NCBI RefSeq assembly: GCF_000427965.1
Contig: NZ_ATZA01000003.1
Location: 62,001 to 126,000 of the forward strand
From: Olivibacter sitiensis DSM 17696
GTDB lineage: Bacteria > Bacteroidota > Bacteroidia > Sphingobacteriales > Sphingobacteriaceae
DNA length: 64,000 nucleotides
Direction: 5' to 3'
In this document: piece after piece, positions 17,130 through 25,578 of the stretch
Layout: the number at the start of each line of letters is the position of its first letter
How positions within the stretch are numbered: the first letter of the stretch is position 1
The notes under the pieces: generated by a model
The model's input: only the letters and a program-made list of their open reading frames with translations
What the model was told of the DNA's origin: nothing
The model's database searches: none
Program-made: the position numbers and the translations under genes

Positions 17130-18215
17130 ATGATAAAAATAGTCCGTTTAATACTCATTGGTAGCTTATTGGCTATCAATAGCATGGCACAGACAAAGGC
17201 CCCAGAACTGACGGTGGTTGCCACTACAACAGAACGCAACTGGAATGGATTGGCCGTATCTAACGACAAACGCATCTTTGCAGATTTCCCCCGCTGGGAA
17301 AAAGGAGACAATCCTTCGGTAGTAGAAATTAAAGAGGGCAAAGAAATACCGTTTCCGGGTGGTACATGGAACGAATGGCAATCTGGTAAAGACCCGAAAA
17401 CAGCCTTTGTTTCCGTCAATTCCTTGTATCTGAACAGAGCAGACAACCATCTTTGGGTGACGGACTCTGGCGATCCCTTTGGGGATAGCAATGTGCTAGG
17501 GGCGCCCAAATTGGTCGAAATAGACCTAGCAACCGATGAAGTGGTCAATGTCTTTTTATTCGATGAAACCTTTGCACCGACAGGAAGCCACTTGAATGAC
17601 ATTCGTATTTCAGGAGACCATGTCTTTGTCACAGAATCCGGAACTGGAGCAATTTTGGTATTGAACAGAAAAACGAAAACGATTAGAAGGCTCTTGGCCA
17701 TGTCGGTACTTACCAAGGCCGACCCGAAGGCGCAGCCAGTAGTAGATGGTTTCAGGCTGCAGGGAGAAGACGGAAAGACACCGGCCATCCATGCCGATCA
17801 GATAGAACTTTCGCCCGATGCAAAGACCTTGTATTTCATGAGCCCTTTTGGCCCTAATCTCTACAAAATTGCGGTTGCCGACTTGCTGAACGAAAAGCTT
17901 ACCGACGCAGATTTGGAAAAGCGCGTCACAGTAGACCGCAAAGTGAATCCGGTGGGGGGCATTATCATGGATGCCAATGGGAATTTGTACCTATCCGAGG
18001 TAGAAACCAAGAGTATTCGTTGCGAAGGCGCCGACAAAAAAACAAAATGGATACTACAGGACGACAGATTGGTATGGCCAGATGCCTATTCCATTACACC
18101 CGATGGCACCTTTTACATCGTGGTAGCACAGATCTCCAACATGTCATTCATGCGTAAAGGCGAAGATCTAAGGCAAGCACCGTATTACATATTTAGTTTC
18201 AAACCAACTGACTAA
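17130..18215 (+). CDS. Secreted royal-jelly/Yellow-family beta-propeller protein (paralogue C)
   Basis: 361 residues. A signal ends near SMAQ. It has the same family blades (SNDKRIFADFPRWEK, LWVTDSGDPFG, HLNDIRISGDHVFVTESG, HADQIELSPDAKTLYFMS, LVWPDAYSITPDGTFYIV). It is the most divergent of the three: the THG motif of A and B is missing and WPDG reads WPDA. A different substrate or a binding role is possible. It is 6 bp upstream of the aldo/keto reductase. Confidence 0.85.
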   Translation: MIKIVRLILIGSLLAINSMAQTKAPELTVVATTTERNWNGLAVSNDKRIFADFPRWEKGDNPSVVEIKEGKEIPFPGGTWNEWQSGKDPKTAFVSVNSLYLNRADNHLWVTDSGDPFGDSNVLGAPKLVEIDLATDEVVNVFLFDETFAPTGSHLNDIRISGDHVFVTESGTGAILVLNRKTKTIRRLLAMSVLTKADPKAQPVVDGFRLQGEDGKTPAIHADQIELSPDAKTLYFMSPFGPNLYKIAVADLLNEKLTDADLEKRVTVDRKVNPVGGIIMDANGNLYLSEVETKSIRCEGADKKTKWILQDDRLVWPDAYSITPDGTFYIVVAQISNMSFMRKGEDLRQAPYYIFSFKPTD

Positions 18216-18221
18216 TTTACT

Positions 18222-19349
18222 ATGGACAGAAGAAAATTTATTAAGCAAAGCTCAGTGGCCACGGCTGGACTGGTAGCCAGTACTTCCATCCCAGCATATG
18301 CTTCCACATTTGTAAAATCAAGTAATATGACATCACCATTTGAAAATTCAGGACAGCACAGAAGATTTCGCCCCAAGTACAAAGCTGGCTTCGGCGGCGT
18401 GGCCCTGGGCAACGGATTTCAGCAGAATCCAGATATAGAATGCATCCAATCGGTAGAGGCCGCCTGGGATGCAGGTATACGCTATTTCGATACCTCACCT
18501 TGGTATGGCCTGGGTATCAGTGAGCGCCGCATGGGGATGTACTTAAAGGACAAACCCAGGGAAGAATTCGTTCTTTCTACCAAAGTAGGCCGCCTCTTGC
18601 CCCCGCATGAAAATTTCAAACTGGAACGTGGCCTGTGGAAGAGCAAGCTCAATTTTGAATACAAATACGATTATACTGCCGCAGGCGTACGTCGCAGCGT
18701 GGAGGACAGCCTCCAACGCCTCGGCCTGTCATCGCTGGATATCGTTTTTATTCACGACCTATCTCCGGACAATGGCGACATGAAGGAAAATTGGGTGAAG
18801 TATTTTGATGAAGCCGCCACAGGAGCCATGCCCGAGCTGACCAAAATGCGCGAAGAAGGACTCATCAAGGCTTGGGGATTTGGGGTTAACACCATCGAGC
18901 CCATATTGAAGGCCATCGAAGTTGCCGACCCGGACATTTTCCTTTCTGCCTGTCAGTACTCGCTCATCAAGCACGAGGACGACCTGAACAAGGTATTTCC
19001 CAAAGCAGCAGAAAGAGATATTTCCATCGTGGTGGGCGCTCCCCTGTGTGCGGGCTTTTTGGCAGGAAAAGACCGTTATTTATACGATGGTAAGTTTCCA
19101 GATGGCGTCAAGGAAAAATTGGCAGCGCTGAAACGAGTGGCCGCCAACCACCAAGTAGATTTGAGAACGGCAGCCTTACAGTTTGCGGCCGCTCCCGACG
19201 TAGTTTCTGGCGTTATACCGGGAGCACATACCGCGCAGCAGGCACAGGAAAATGCCGCGTCTTTCAAGGCGAAAATCCCGACTGGTTTCTGGGCAGAGTT
19301 AAAAAGCGAAAAGCTAATAGCAGAAAATGCGCCTACGCCTAACGTTTAG
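18222..19349 (+). CDS. Aldo/keto reductase with Tat-like signal, last gene of the operon
   Basis: 375 residues. The N-terminus has the twin-arginine motif RRKFIK (residues 3-8) and a hydrophobic stretch ending PAYA, suggesting Tat export with the cofactor bound. The catalytic tetrad of aldo/keto reductases is present: Asp90 and Tyr95 (YFDTSPWYG), Lys121 (STKVG) and His178 (FIHD). Late motifs (VVSGVIPGAHTAQQAQEN) match L-fucose/galactose dehydrogenase-like AKRs. It starts 6 bp after paralogue C and ends the 12-gene run; a repeat array and terminator follow. Confidence 0.9.
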   Translation: MDRRKFIKQSSVATAGLVASTSIPAYASTFVKSSNMTSPFENSGQHRRFRPKYKAGFGGVALGNGFQQNPDIECIQSVEAAWDAGIRYFDTSPWYGLGISERRMGMYLKDKPREEFVLSTKVGRLLPPHENFKLERGLWKSKLNFEYKYDYTAAGVRRSVEDSLQRLGLSSLDIVFIHDLSPDNGDMKENWVKYFDEAATGAMPELTKMREEGLIKAWGFGVNTIEPILKAIEVADPDIFLSACQYSLIKHEDDLNKVFPKAAERDISIVVGAPLCAGFLAGKDRYLYDGKFPDGVKEKLAALKRVAANHQVDLRTAALQFAAAPDVVSGVIPGAHTAQQAQENAASFKAKIPTGFWAELKSEKLIAENAPTPNV

Positions 19350-19371
19350 TCTTTAGGATTTTTAGTAGAAG

Positions 19372-19691
19372 CAGTCTCACAAGACGGGCCGTCATTGCAA
19401 ACGGGATTGCTTCACTCCTGGCACAACCCCACCCTTCCGGTTCGCAATGACACCTGTACGAAACGTCACTGCGAGGAACGAAGCAGTCTCACACAGACGG
19501 GCCGTCATTACAAACGGGATTGCTTCACTCCTGGCACAACCCCACCCTTCCGGTTCGCAATGACACCTGTACGAAACGTCACTGCGAGGAACGAAGCAGT
19601 CTCACACAGACGGGCCGTCATTGCAAACGGGATTGCTTCACTCCTGGCACAACCCCACCCTTCCGGCTCGCAATGGCGCCTGCACAACACC
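19372..19691. repeat. Tandem repeat array, about 113-bp unit, nearly three copies
   Basis: Copies begin at 19372 (112 bp), 19484 (113 bp) and 19597 (partial, to about 19691) and differ by only a few bases. Each unit holds a GCGAGGAACGAAGCAGTCTC-like segment and its near inverse (GGGATTGCTTC), so it can fold. It closely resembles widespread GCGAGGCACGAAGCAATC-type intergenic repeats, one of which also occurs at 41007-41032. The array lies between the AKR stop and the operon terminator. Frames that stay open through it are repeat artefacts. Confidence 0.9.
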
Positions 19692-19692
19692 T

Positions 19693-19723
19693 AGGTGACT
19701 CTGATTAATAGGGTCACCTTTTT
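19693..19723 (+). terminator. Rho-independent terminator of the 12-gene operon
   Basis: AGGTGAC (19693-19699) pairs with GTCACCT (19713-19719), directly followed by five T. The first arm, lengthened to 10 bp (19693-19702), can instead pair perfectly with 19736-19745. A second, mutually exclusive hairpin without a T tract is therefore possible. Confidence 0.7.
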
Positions 19724-19774
19724 CAGTCATGAACCAGAGTCACCTGAAAATTAGCGCTTTGCAGCAAACCCTAA

Positions 19775-21910
19775 CTACCTGCCTTCTTTTACCGCCTTAA
19801 ACGTGCCATTGGGCTGGATAAAGTGCAAAGCCGAAATCTTGCCCTCTTTGTCTGCCTCAAACCGGAACAAATAACCATCCAATGCAAGTGGTTTGAATGC
19901 GTGGTCACCAAGCGGCTGCGTTTCATAATCGGGCTGACCAGGCACGGAAACGACCAATACACTTTTTTTCAGGAATACCTTGACAAACATGGAAGAAATC
20001 TCATAGGTACCTACATATGCCTGCAATTCTTCGGCCGAAAGAGATACCGCAGATGGCCTAAAGGTAAATGTTACGGGTTCTTTTGCACCGGGATCCAAAC
20101 GTGCCTGTATCCTGTCTATTTTTCCTATCTCATCCGTCAAAAAATTAAATTTCAGACCGCCGGCCGTCGTGTCTACCCCGGTTTTGGGATCTATACTCTT
20201 AGCTTCAAACACATCGTAGTGATAGTGCTTGAGGTAAAAGGAATCTCGCGGCAGGTAAGCAAAAAGCGAATCTTGGCGTATTTTAACTTTAAAGCTGCCA
20301 TAGGCAGGATTGTGCGCCTCCCCTACATAGTCTTTCAAGGGATGACCTGGCTTGGTGCCCGCTACCCTGCCCAGATCCTGCTTGTCACTTTCCTCTCCTG
20401 TATCTCCACCTGCTTTCCCGGGCTTGCTCCAGGCGTAATAAGACTGTCCAAAGAGCCTATCGGCAATGAGGTTCCGCACGGCCGCAGGTACACCAGAAGC
20501 ATTTTGATTGCTCAACACGATGATAGCCAGACCATCCGTGGGAAACAGGCACACATTGGCACTGAATCCGTCTATATTGCCCCCATGCTCTACCCTATAG
20601 TGGCCGTGATAGGAACTCAACATCCACCCCAGGCCATAAGTAGAAAAATGGAGGTCCGGATGCACCGCACCGGGAATTCCCGTTCCCATGACCATTTGTG
20701 AACTGATGGCGTCATTGACATAGGCAGCCGGAATCACCTCTTTCCCCTCAAACTTTCCCTTGTCCAGCCAGGTCATTACCCAAGCGGACAATTCGTTCAC
20801 ACTGCTATTGATACTCCCCGCCGGCCCCATGGCCTTAATGGGATAGTATTCCAATTTATTGATAATTGAATCGTCCTTTAGCGAATACCCAAGGGCAATA
20901 TCGCTATGTTTCTGCAATGCCGCAATGCTGGTATTGGAACGAATCATGCGCAAAGGGGCAAAGAACCGCTCCATAATGAGCTGTTCCCATGTTTTTCCCG
21001 TCAAATGCTCGGCCACCATCCCCTGTGCCAGGTACATGAAATTATTGTACTGCCAAGTTTCCCTGAATCCTGCCGTTGCTTTCATATGGCGTACCCGCTG
21101 CAAGAGGCTATCTCTCGAATCGGTAGGAAAAAAATACCAGGAATAATCGTATCGAGGCAAGCCCGTGCGGTGTGTCATCATATCGCGTAAGGTGACGTTT
21201 GCAGAAAGGTATTCATCTGCAAACTCCAGCTTGGGAAAGTAGCGCCTCACCGGCTCGTCAAGCGATAGCTTGCGATCTTCTGCCAGTTTGCCGATCAGCG
21301 CAGCCGTAAAAGCCTTGGTAGTGGACCCTATGGGCATGAGCGTGTTGGCGGTCATGGGCTTCTTGTTTTCCCAATCGCGGTAGCCAAAGCCCCTGCTATA
21401 GATGATACTATCCTTGTTGACCACCGCAACGGCATAGCCCGCAGCCAAATGATTTCGGAGTACTTGCTCCAGCAAGGGTTCTAGCGATTGCAGCTTTTGC
21501 AAGTAGGTGCTGTCGGCTTTTGTCGTTGCTCCTTGTCTCTCTGCCGGCGATGAGGCCTCGCTGTGCTCCCTCTTGAGTCCCATCGCAAATTTTCCCTGCC
21601 CTTGGGCAAAAGTGCCCGCAATGGAATCTGCATTGACCAGCTGGCCTTCATAACGAATCTGCGCCGTGCTGACAACGAAACGAAAACGGGGATCGTCAAA
21701 AAACACACTATCTACGGGCACACCAAAGGCATTTTGCTTGGGACTATCGAAGGTAGCTTTGAGGCTTCCACCGTCCTCATCAATGTGCAATACCAAGGGA
21801 AGCTCGCCCTGCGGCAACTTAAGACTTCCGTGCCAAGCACCCACGATGGATTGGGCCTCCAGGGCCAAAGAAGAAAAAGCAAAAAAAAGAAAAGTAAAAA
21901 AACGACCCAT
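19775..21910 (-). CDS. Serine hydrolase (beta-lactamase/class C PBP family), secreted
   Basis: 711 residues from ATG 21910; the open frame extends upstream but a signal peptide (RFFTFLFFAFSSLALEAQ) starts here. Residues about 140-500 are a beta-lactamase/D-aminopeptidase-type domain with SxxK at Ser196-Lys199 (GSTTK) and a YNN motif (WQYNNFMYLAQG). The C-terminal about 200 residues are a DUF3471-like beta domain seen in this family. Such proteins act on peptides or esters in the periplasm; the substrate is unknown. It begins a few bases after a small membrane protein, and DUF2089 precedes that, so the three form a unit. Confidence 0.9.
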   Translation of the reverse strand: MGRFFTFLFFAFSSLALEAQSIVGAWHGSLKLPQGELPLVLHIDEDGGSLKATFDSPKQNAFGVPVDSVFFDDPRFRFVVSTAQIRYEGQLVNADSIAGTFAQGQGKFAMGLKREHSEASSPAERQGATTKADSTYLQKLQSLEPLLEQVLRNHLAAGYAVAVVNKDSIIYSRGFGYRDWENKKPMTANTLMPIGSTTKAFTAALIGKLAEDRKLSLDEPVRRYFPKLEFADEYLSANVTLRDMMTHRTGLPRYDYSWYFFPTDSRDSLLQRVRHMKATAGFRETWQYNNFMYLAQGMVAEHLTGKTWEQLIMERFFAPLRMIRSNTSIAALQKHSDIALGYSLKDDSIINKLEYYPIKAMGPAGSINSSVNELSAWVMTWLDKGKFEGKEVIPAAYVNDAISSQMVMGTGIPGAVHPDLHFSTYGLGWMLSSYHGHYRVEHGGNIDGFSANVCLFPTDGLAIIVLSNQNASGVPAAVRNLIADRLFGQSYYAWSKPGKAGGDTGEESDKQDLGRVAGTKPGHPLKDYVGEAHNPAYGSFKVKIRQDSLFAYLPRDSFYLKHYHYDVFEAKSIDPKTGVDTTAGGLKFNFLTDEIGKIDRIQARLDPGAKEPVTFTFRPSAVSLSAEELQAYVGTYEISSMFVKVFLKKSVLVVSVPGQPDYETQPLGDHAFKPLALDGYLFRFEADKEGKISALHFIQPNGTFKAVKEGR

Positions 21911-21914
21911 AAAA

Positions 21915-22511
21915 TCAATAATTAAACGGATAATAGATATATCTCGCAAACAACTGCGGTACAAAAGATATAACAACAAGAACCGCGATAAACACAACAA
22001 CAAGCTTGGTTCCTTTGCCATTTGTTGCGGTCTTAAACCCGGCAAAGAGCATCCAAAGCGAAACAATCAAAAATACCAGCGAAATCAGGGCTAAGATCAA
22101 CATAGGTATCATCGATTGATTATCTATTTCTAGGGCACCTTGCTGTACTTGCTCCAAGACCTTTTCCGAATACGACACAAAAAAACCATTGATGTTCAGC
22201 AGACAGCCCAGATAGAGCACCGCCCTGGAAAGCATCGCTACGTTCAGTATATCCAAAAACCGGGTCTTCGCATTTAGAAATAATCCAGCAAGAAAGAGCG
22301 CTATGGAAAGCAAAAGCACATTCGTGATGTTGTCCAGCAAAGGTGTGTAGAAAGGCAGCCTTGGCGAAAGGATATTGATATTGAGTAAACCTACATAACG
22401 CATATTCACCATATAAGCCAAAGTAGACCCCAGTATAGTCGCTACCCCACCAATGCCAAACTGCTTCCGCTCATTCCAATTTTCAAAGATATAATATATC
22501 CATTTATTCAT
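21915..22511 (-). CDS. YIP1-like membrane protein
   Basis: 198 residues with about five hydrophobic segments. The N-terminus reads KWIYYIFENWNERKQFG, the usual WxxPRxxxR-like region being absent. The overall layout resembles bacterial YIP1-type proteins. It overlaps the upstream DUF2089 gene by 8 bp and ends 4 bp before the serine hydrolase start, so all three are probably translated together. The function is unknown. Confidence 0.7.
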   Translation of the reverse strand: MNKWIYYIFENWNERKQFGIGGVATILGSTLAYMVNMRYVGLLNINILSPRLPFYTPLLDNITNVLLLSIALFLAGLFLNAKTRFLDILNVAMLSRAVLYLGCLLNINGFFVSYSEKVLEQVQQGALEIDNQSMIPMLILALISLVFLIVSLWMLFAGFKTATNGKGTKLVVVFIAVLVVISFVPQLFARYIYYPFNY

Positions 22512-22788
22512 CTGTCTCTACCGTTAAAGATTTCACCTTAGCAATTACATCATCCAGTTTGTTGCGCACCGTGGGATAGCTCTTTCCCATTTGGCTGGCC
22601 ATCTCTTTCAGGCTTCCGCTATTTACCAAAAACTGCAGCACAAAATGCTGCTCTTCCTCGGTCAGGCGCAACAGAGCCGGCAGTGGGAAATGGCCCGAAA
22701 CCTGCGTATGGCACTGCTCACAGCTTAGCTGCGAGGCCGAAAGTGCGCTATGGCAGCTAGGACAATATAAGGGCAATTTTGCTTTCAT
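22504..22788 (-). CDS. DUF2089 zinc-ribbon/HTH protein
   Basis: 94 residues. A zinc ribbon with CPSC (residues 9-12) and CEQC (23-26) is followed by a helix-turn-helix region (LRLTEEEQHFVLQFLVNSGSLKEMASQMGKSYPTVRNKLDDVI). This is the DUF2089 family layout, thought to be transcription regulators. It leads the membrane protein/serine hydrolase cluster and may regulate it. Confidence 0.85.
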   Translation of the reverse strand: MKAKLPLYCPSCHSALSASQLSCEQCHTQVSGHFPLPALLRLTEEEQHFVLQFLVNSGSLKEMASQMGKSYPTVRNKLDDVIAKVKSLTVETDE

Positions 22789-23224
22789 AAATCAAACCAC
22801 AATTCAACAATTCAAATATACTATTTAATTTTTTTAATATAAAAATCAATAATATTTATTTATAATTTTCAAGATCAAAGTTCACTTTTTTGAGAACTCT
22901 TATCTATCTTTTCTTTGAGTATATGATAAAAAAGATAGTTACTTAATTCACCTACCAAGATGAACCATTAAGGCATTGAGATAAATTAAGAAAAGGCTTA
23001 ATTCCCTTGACTTTCCTACCTACCGCAGGCAGGTTAATGGTTTGGACGGAAACTTTTGCTATTCTTAATTTTGTCATGTACTTAGATTTTTTCTCTATTA
23101 AATTTAACTCCTCTTGACACTGTCCGAGTTTGAGCGTATGGCCATAGGCTGCAGGGAAATGGTTTGAAAAAATGGGCAGCGCAGTCTCTAGACTATGAAT
23201 CCATTGGTCAGCTCTGGAAAGATC
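22789..23224. other. AT-rich intergenic interval with an inverted-repeat element
   Basis: 436 bp with no convincing gene. It holds an imperfect palindromic element at 22963-23042 with perfect 9-bp ends (AACCATTAA and TTAATGGTT) and a CTACCGCAGGCAGG core. It resembles small intergenic repeats of Bacteroidota. Nothing else was recognised. Confidence 0.55.
22963..23042. repeat. Small palindromic intergenic element
   Basis: Inverted 9-bp ends (22963-22971 and 23034-23042) enclose an AATTAAG-rich segment and the CTACCGCAGGCAGG core. Only one copy is in this window, so calling it a repeat family member rests on resemblance. Confidence 0.4.
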
Positions 23225-24379
23225 TCAATAGTCCTCTATAAAATCCTCTTCGTACAAACGCTTCAACTGCGAGGCCGCCAAGCTATTGGGCAGCAGACGG
23301 AACAAGTTATTCCGGACGGATACAAGTATAGGATTTGATAGCTGAGCTAGCCAGCCAGCCCTACGGGAAGTTTCGATGATGTATTGCGTGCGTTTTAACC
23401 TACGCCCTTCAAATGCAATGAAAGCTTCTTCAAAAGTGGCCCGTTTCCGTAATTCGGATTTCAGGATGGCCGCATCCTCTATAGCCTGGCAGGCCCCCTG
23501 CCCCATGTTGGGCGTAGTGGCATGCGCGGCATCGCCCAAGAGCAAAGCGCGACCATAGGCAAAGCGCCTCAGCGGGCGGATGTCCATGATGTCGTTCCAC
23601 AACAAATCTTCATCCTTCGTAATGGATAAGGCGCGAACAACCGGTTCGTGATAATGCGAGAAATGCGCCTGCAGATCGGCAACTCGATAGGCCGCGTAAT
23701 GCGCATCGCGAGCAGGAGCATTGACACATGCGTACCAATACAGCCTATCGCCGATGAGTGGCGTGAGGCCAAAACGTCCCTTGGCACCCCAAGTCTCCAC
23801 GCCTTCCTCCACGCCCACCAGCCGATTGTCTACCACTGCACGCCAACAGGTATAGCCGGCATAGCGAGGCCTTGCACTGGGCACCAACTGTTGCCGGATG
23901 GCCGAATGTACGCCATCTGCCACCAAGAGGTAGTCACCACGAAGGTTTTCTCCATTGGCAAAGCTTAGATCCACGCCATCATCATCCTGTTTAAAGGAAA
24001 CTGCACGGTGCGATAGCACCAAGGCCTCCGAAGGCAAATAAGCCATTAACAATTTATGAAGGTCAGCACGATGAAATGCATAATTTTCAGCCTGATATCT
24101 AGCCTGTAAGCGAGCTGGATCGGTCTCTATCAAGGCCCTTCCCAGCTCATCGCAGATGCGAAAACTATCAACAGGATAGCCCAACTGCGCCACTTCGCTT
24201 TCCAAGCCCAGCAATTCAAATGCTTTCATCGCATTGCTTGCAAGCCCAAAGCCTGCACCTATTCCTTTCAGTTCCCGAGCACTTTCATATACCACAGGCT
24301 CGTATCCCAATTGCCTCAAGGCTATGGCAGCGGTCAATCCCGCTATGCCCCCTCCCAAAATGATTATGCGTTCCTTCAT
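23225..24379 (-). CDS. FAD-dependent aromatic-type monooxygenase
   Basis: 384 residues from ATG 24379; the frame is open further upstream but the Rossmann strand starts right after this ATG. FAD motifs: GGGIAG near residue 9, a DG motif (LLVADGVHSAIR) and GDAAHATTPNMGQG. This is the UbiH/salicylate hydroxylase-like (PHBH-fold) family; close relatives include TetX-like and zeaxanthin epoxidase-like enzymes. It is divergent from a WYL regulator 82 bp away, so it is probably controlled by it. The substrate is unknown. Confidence 0.88.
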   Translation of the reverse strand: MKERIIILGGGIAGLTAAIALRQLGYEPVVYESARELKGIGAGFGLASNAMKAFELLGLESEVAQLGYPVDSFRICDELGRALIETDPARLQARYQAENYAFHRADLHKLLMAYLPSEALVLSHRAVSFKQDDDGVDLSFANGENLRGDYLLVADGVHSAIRQQLVPSARPRYAGYTCWRAVVDNRLVGVEEGVETWGAKGRFGLTPLIGDRLYWYACVNAPARDAHYAAYRVADLQAHFSHYHEPVVRALSITKDEDLLWNDIMDIRPLRRFAYGRALLLGDAAHATTPNMGQGACQAIEDAAILKSELRKRATFEEAFIAFEGRRLKRTQYIIETSRRAGWLAQLSNPILVSVRNNLFRLLPNSLAASQLKRLYEEDFIEDY

Positions 24380-24444
24380 CGATTGTTTTGCTGCCGTAAA
24401 TATAGCTATTTTCAGGAGCCGCTCATTTTCGATAATATTGTTAA

Positions 24445-24461
24445 ATTCGTCCACAACGAAT
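24445..24461. promoter_or_regulatory. Candidate operator between FAD monooxygenase and WYL regulator
   Basis: ATTCGT-CCACA-ACGAAT is a perfect 6-bp inverted repeat with a 5-nt spacer. It touches the ATG of the WYL regulator at 24462 in the divergent 82-bp region. Its position suits autoregulation; binding is an inference. Confidence 0.35.
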
Positions 24462-25439
24462 ATGACACAACAGGACACGATAAAACGATTTGACAGGATT
24501 GTAGCCATTTTCGTCCAGTTGCAATCCAAACGCATTGTGAAGGCACAGGAGCTGGCCGATCGCTTTGATGTAAGCATCAGGACCATATACCGCGACATCA
24601 AGACCCTGGAAAGCTCGGGCATCCCGATCTATGGCGAAGCGGGATCGGGCTACTCCTTGGTGGATGACTACCGCTTGCCTCCCATGCGCTTCTCTCAGGA
24701 AGAGGTAGCCAGCTTCATAGCCGCCGATAAACTCATGCAAAAATATGCCGACGGCAACATGCAGGAACATTTCGCTTCGTCCATGTTCAAGATCAGGGCC
24801 CTGCTCCGATCGCAGGAAAAGGAACAGGTAACGAACCTGGAATCAAAGGTGATCATGAAGCCCCGAATTCAAGAAAAAGAGCAAGGAACACCCAACGCAT
24901 TGACCACCCTGTTTGAAAGCATTGCCCGAAAAACACAGGTACTGCTTCTATACCAAGCCCTCAATGCCGACACCCCATCTGAGCGTCTAGTGGAACCAGT
25001 GGGCATTTTCCATCAGGACAGCAACTGGCACATGATTGCCTATTGCCTTCTTAGGCAAGACTATCGGCAGTTCAGGACAGACCGTATCCATGACATCAAG
25101 CTAACCGAACAGTCGTTCCAGCACCAACATCAACCACTTTCCTTTTACCTCAACAACAAGGAAAAGAAACCGACCATCACCACTAAAATAGTGGTACCAA
25201 ACGATGTAGCGCGGCATCTGTCATGGGAACGCTCCTATTTCGGTTTTGTAGAAGAAGAACTAGTAGACGAAAAATGGTTGATGACCTTTGAGGTCACCAA
25301 CCTGGAGGGCTTTGCCCGATGGTTTGTTTCTTTTGGCGACAGGGCTTCAATTATTGAACCCGATGAGCTAATAATACATGTAAGGGATTTAATCGATCGT
25401 ATCGGTCAAAATCTAAAGAACAACGTATCATCGCTTTAA
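24462..25439 (+). CDS. HTH/WYL-domain transcriptional regulator (YafY family)
   Basis: 325 residues from ATG 24462; an upstream in-frame extension overlaps the divergent gene and lacks family features. The N-terminal winged HTH (RFDRIVAIFVQLQSKRIVKAQELADRFDVSIRTIYRDIKTLESSGIPI) is followed by a WYL ligand-sensing domain (about residues 140-230, FHQDSNWHMIAYCLLRQDYRQFRTDRI) and a WCX-type C-terminus. YafY-like regulators usually control an adjacent gene, here the divergent FAD monooxygenase. Confidence 0.9.
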   Translation: MTQQDTIKRFDRIVAIFVQLQSKRIVKAQELADRFDVSIRTIYRDIKTLESSGIPIYGEAGSGYSLVDDYRLPPMRFSQEEVASFIAADKLMQKYADGNMQEHFASSMFKIRALLRSQEKEQVTNLESKVIMKPRIQEKEQGTPNALTTLFESIARKTQVLLLYQALNADTPSERLVEPVGIFHQDSNWHMIAYCLLRQDYRQFRTDRIHDIKLTEQSFQHQHQPLSFYLNNKEKKPTITTKIVVPNDVARHLSWERSYFGFVEEELVDEKWLMTFEVTNLEGFARWFVSFGDRASIIEPDELIIHVRDLIDRIGQNLKNNVSSL

Positions 25440-25507
25440 GTTATGAACGGTAAGTTTTAAATATCCCAGCGGCCTAGTACAAAGGCTTGGGAGTAAAATA
25501 AAAATCG

Positions 25508-25566
25508 CTCACAGATAACACTGATTTGCACGGAAAAAATCTGTGGGAATCCGTGAAATCTGTGAG
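25508..25566. repeat. Palindromic CACAGAT-type element between convergent genes
   Basis: CTCACAGA (25508-25515) and TCTGTGAG (25559-25566) form perfect 8-bp ends, and inner CACGG/CCGTG arms continue the fold. It resembles ACAGATTT-type intergenic repeats common in bacteria. It lies between the convergent WYL and DinB genes and could act as a bidirectional transcription stop, although there is no long T tract. Confidence 0.5.
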
Positions 25567-25578
25567 AAATAAAATTGA

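Noticed and set aside
17009-17788. A 259-codon minus-strand frame opposite propeller C
   Set aside because: It is antisense to a clear family member with good codon use; its composition (Ser/Leu/Pro-rich) is that of a shadow frame.
19395-19708. Plus- and minus-strand frames of 60-99 codons in the 113-bp array
   Set aside because: They repeat the same peptide per unit and arise from the repeat, with no promoter or protein features.
19823-20701. A 292-codon plus-strand frame opposite the serine hydrolase
   Set aside because: It is antisense to conserved hydrolase domains and shows no recognisable motif.
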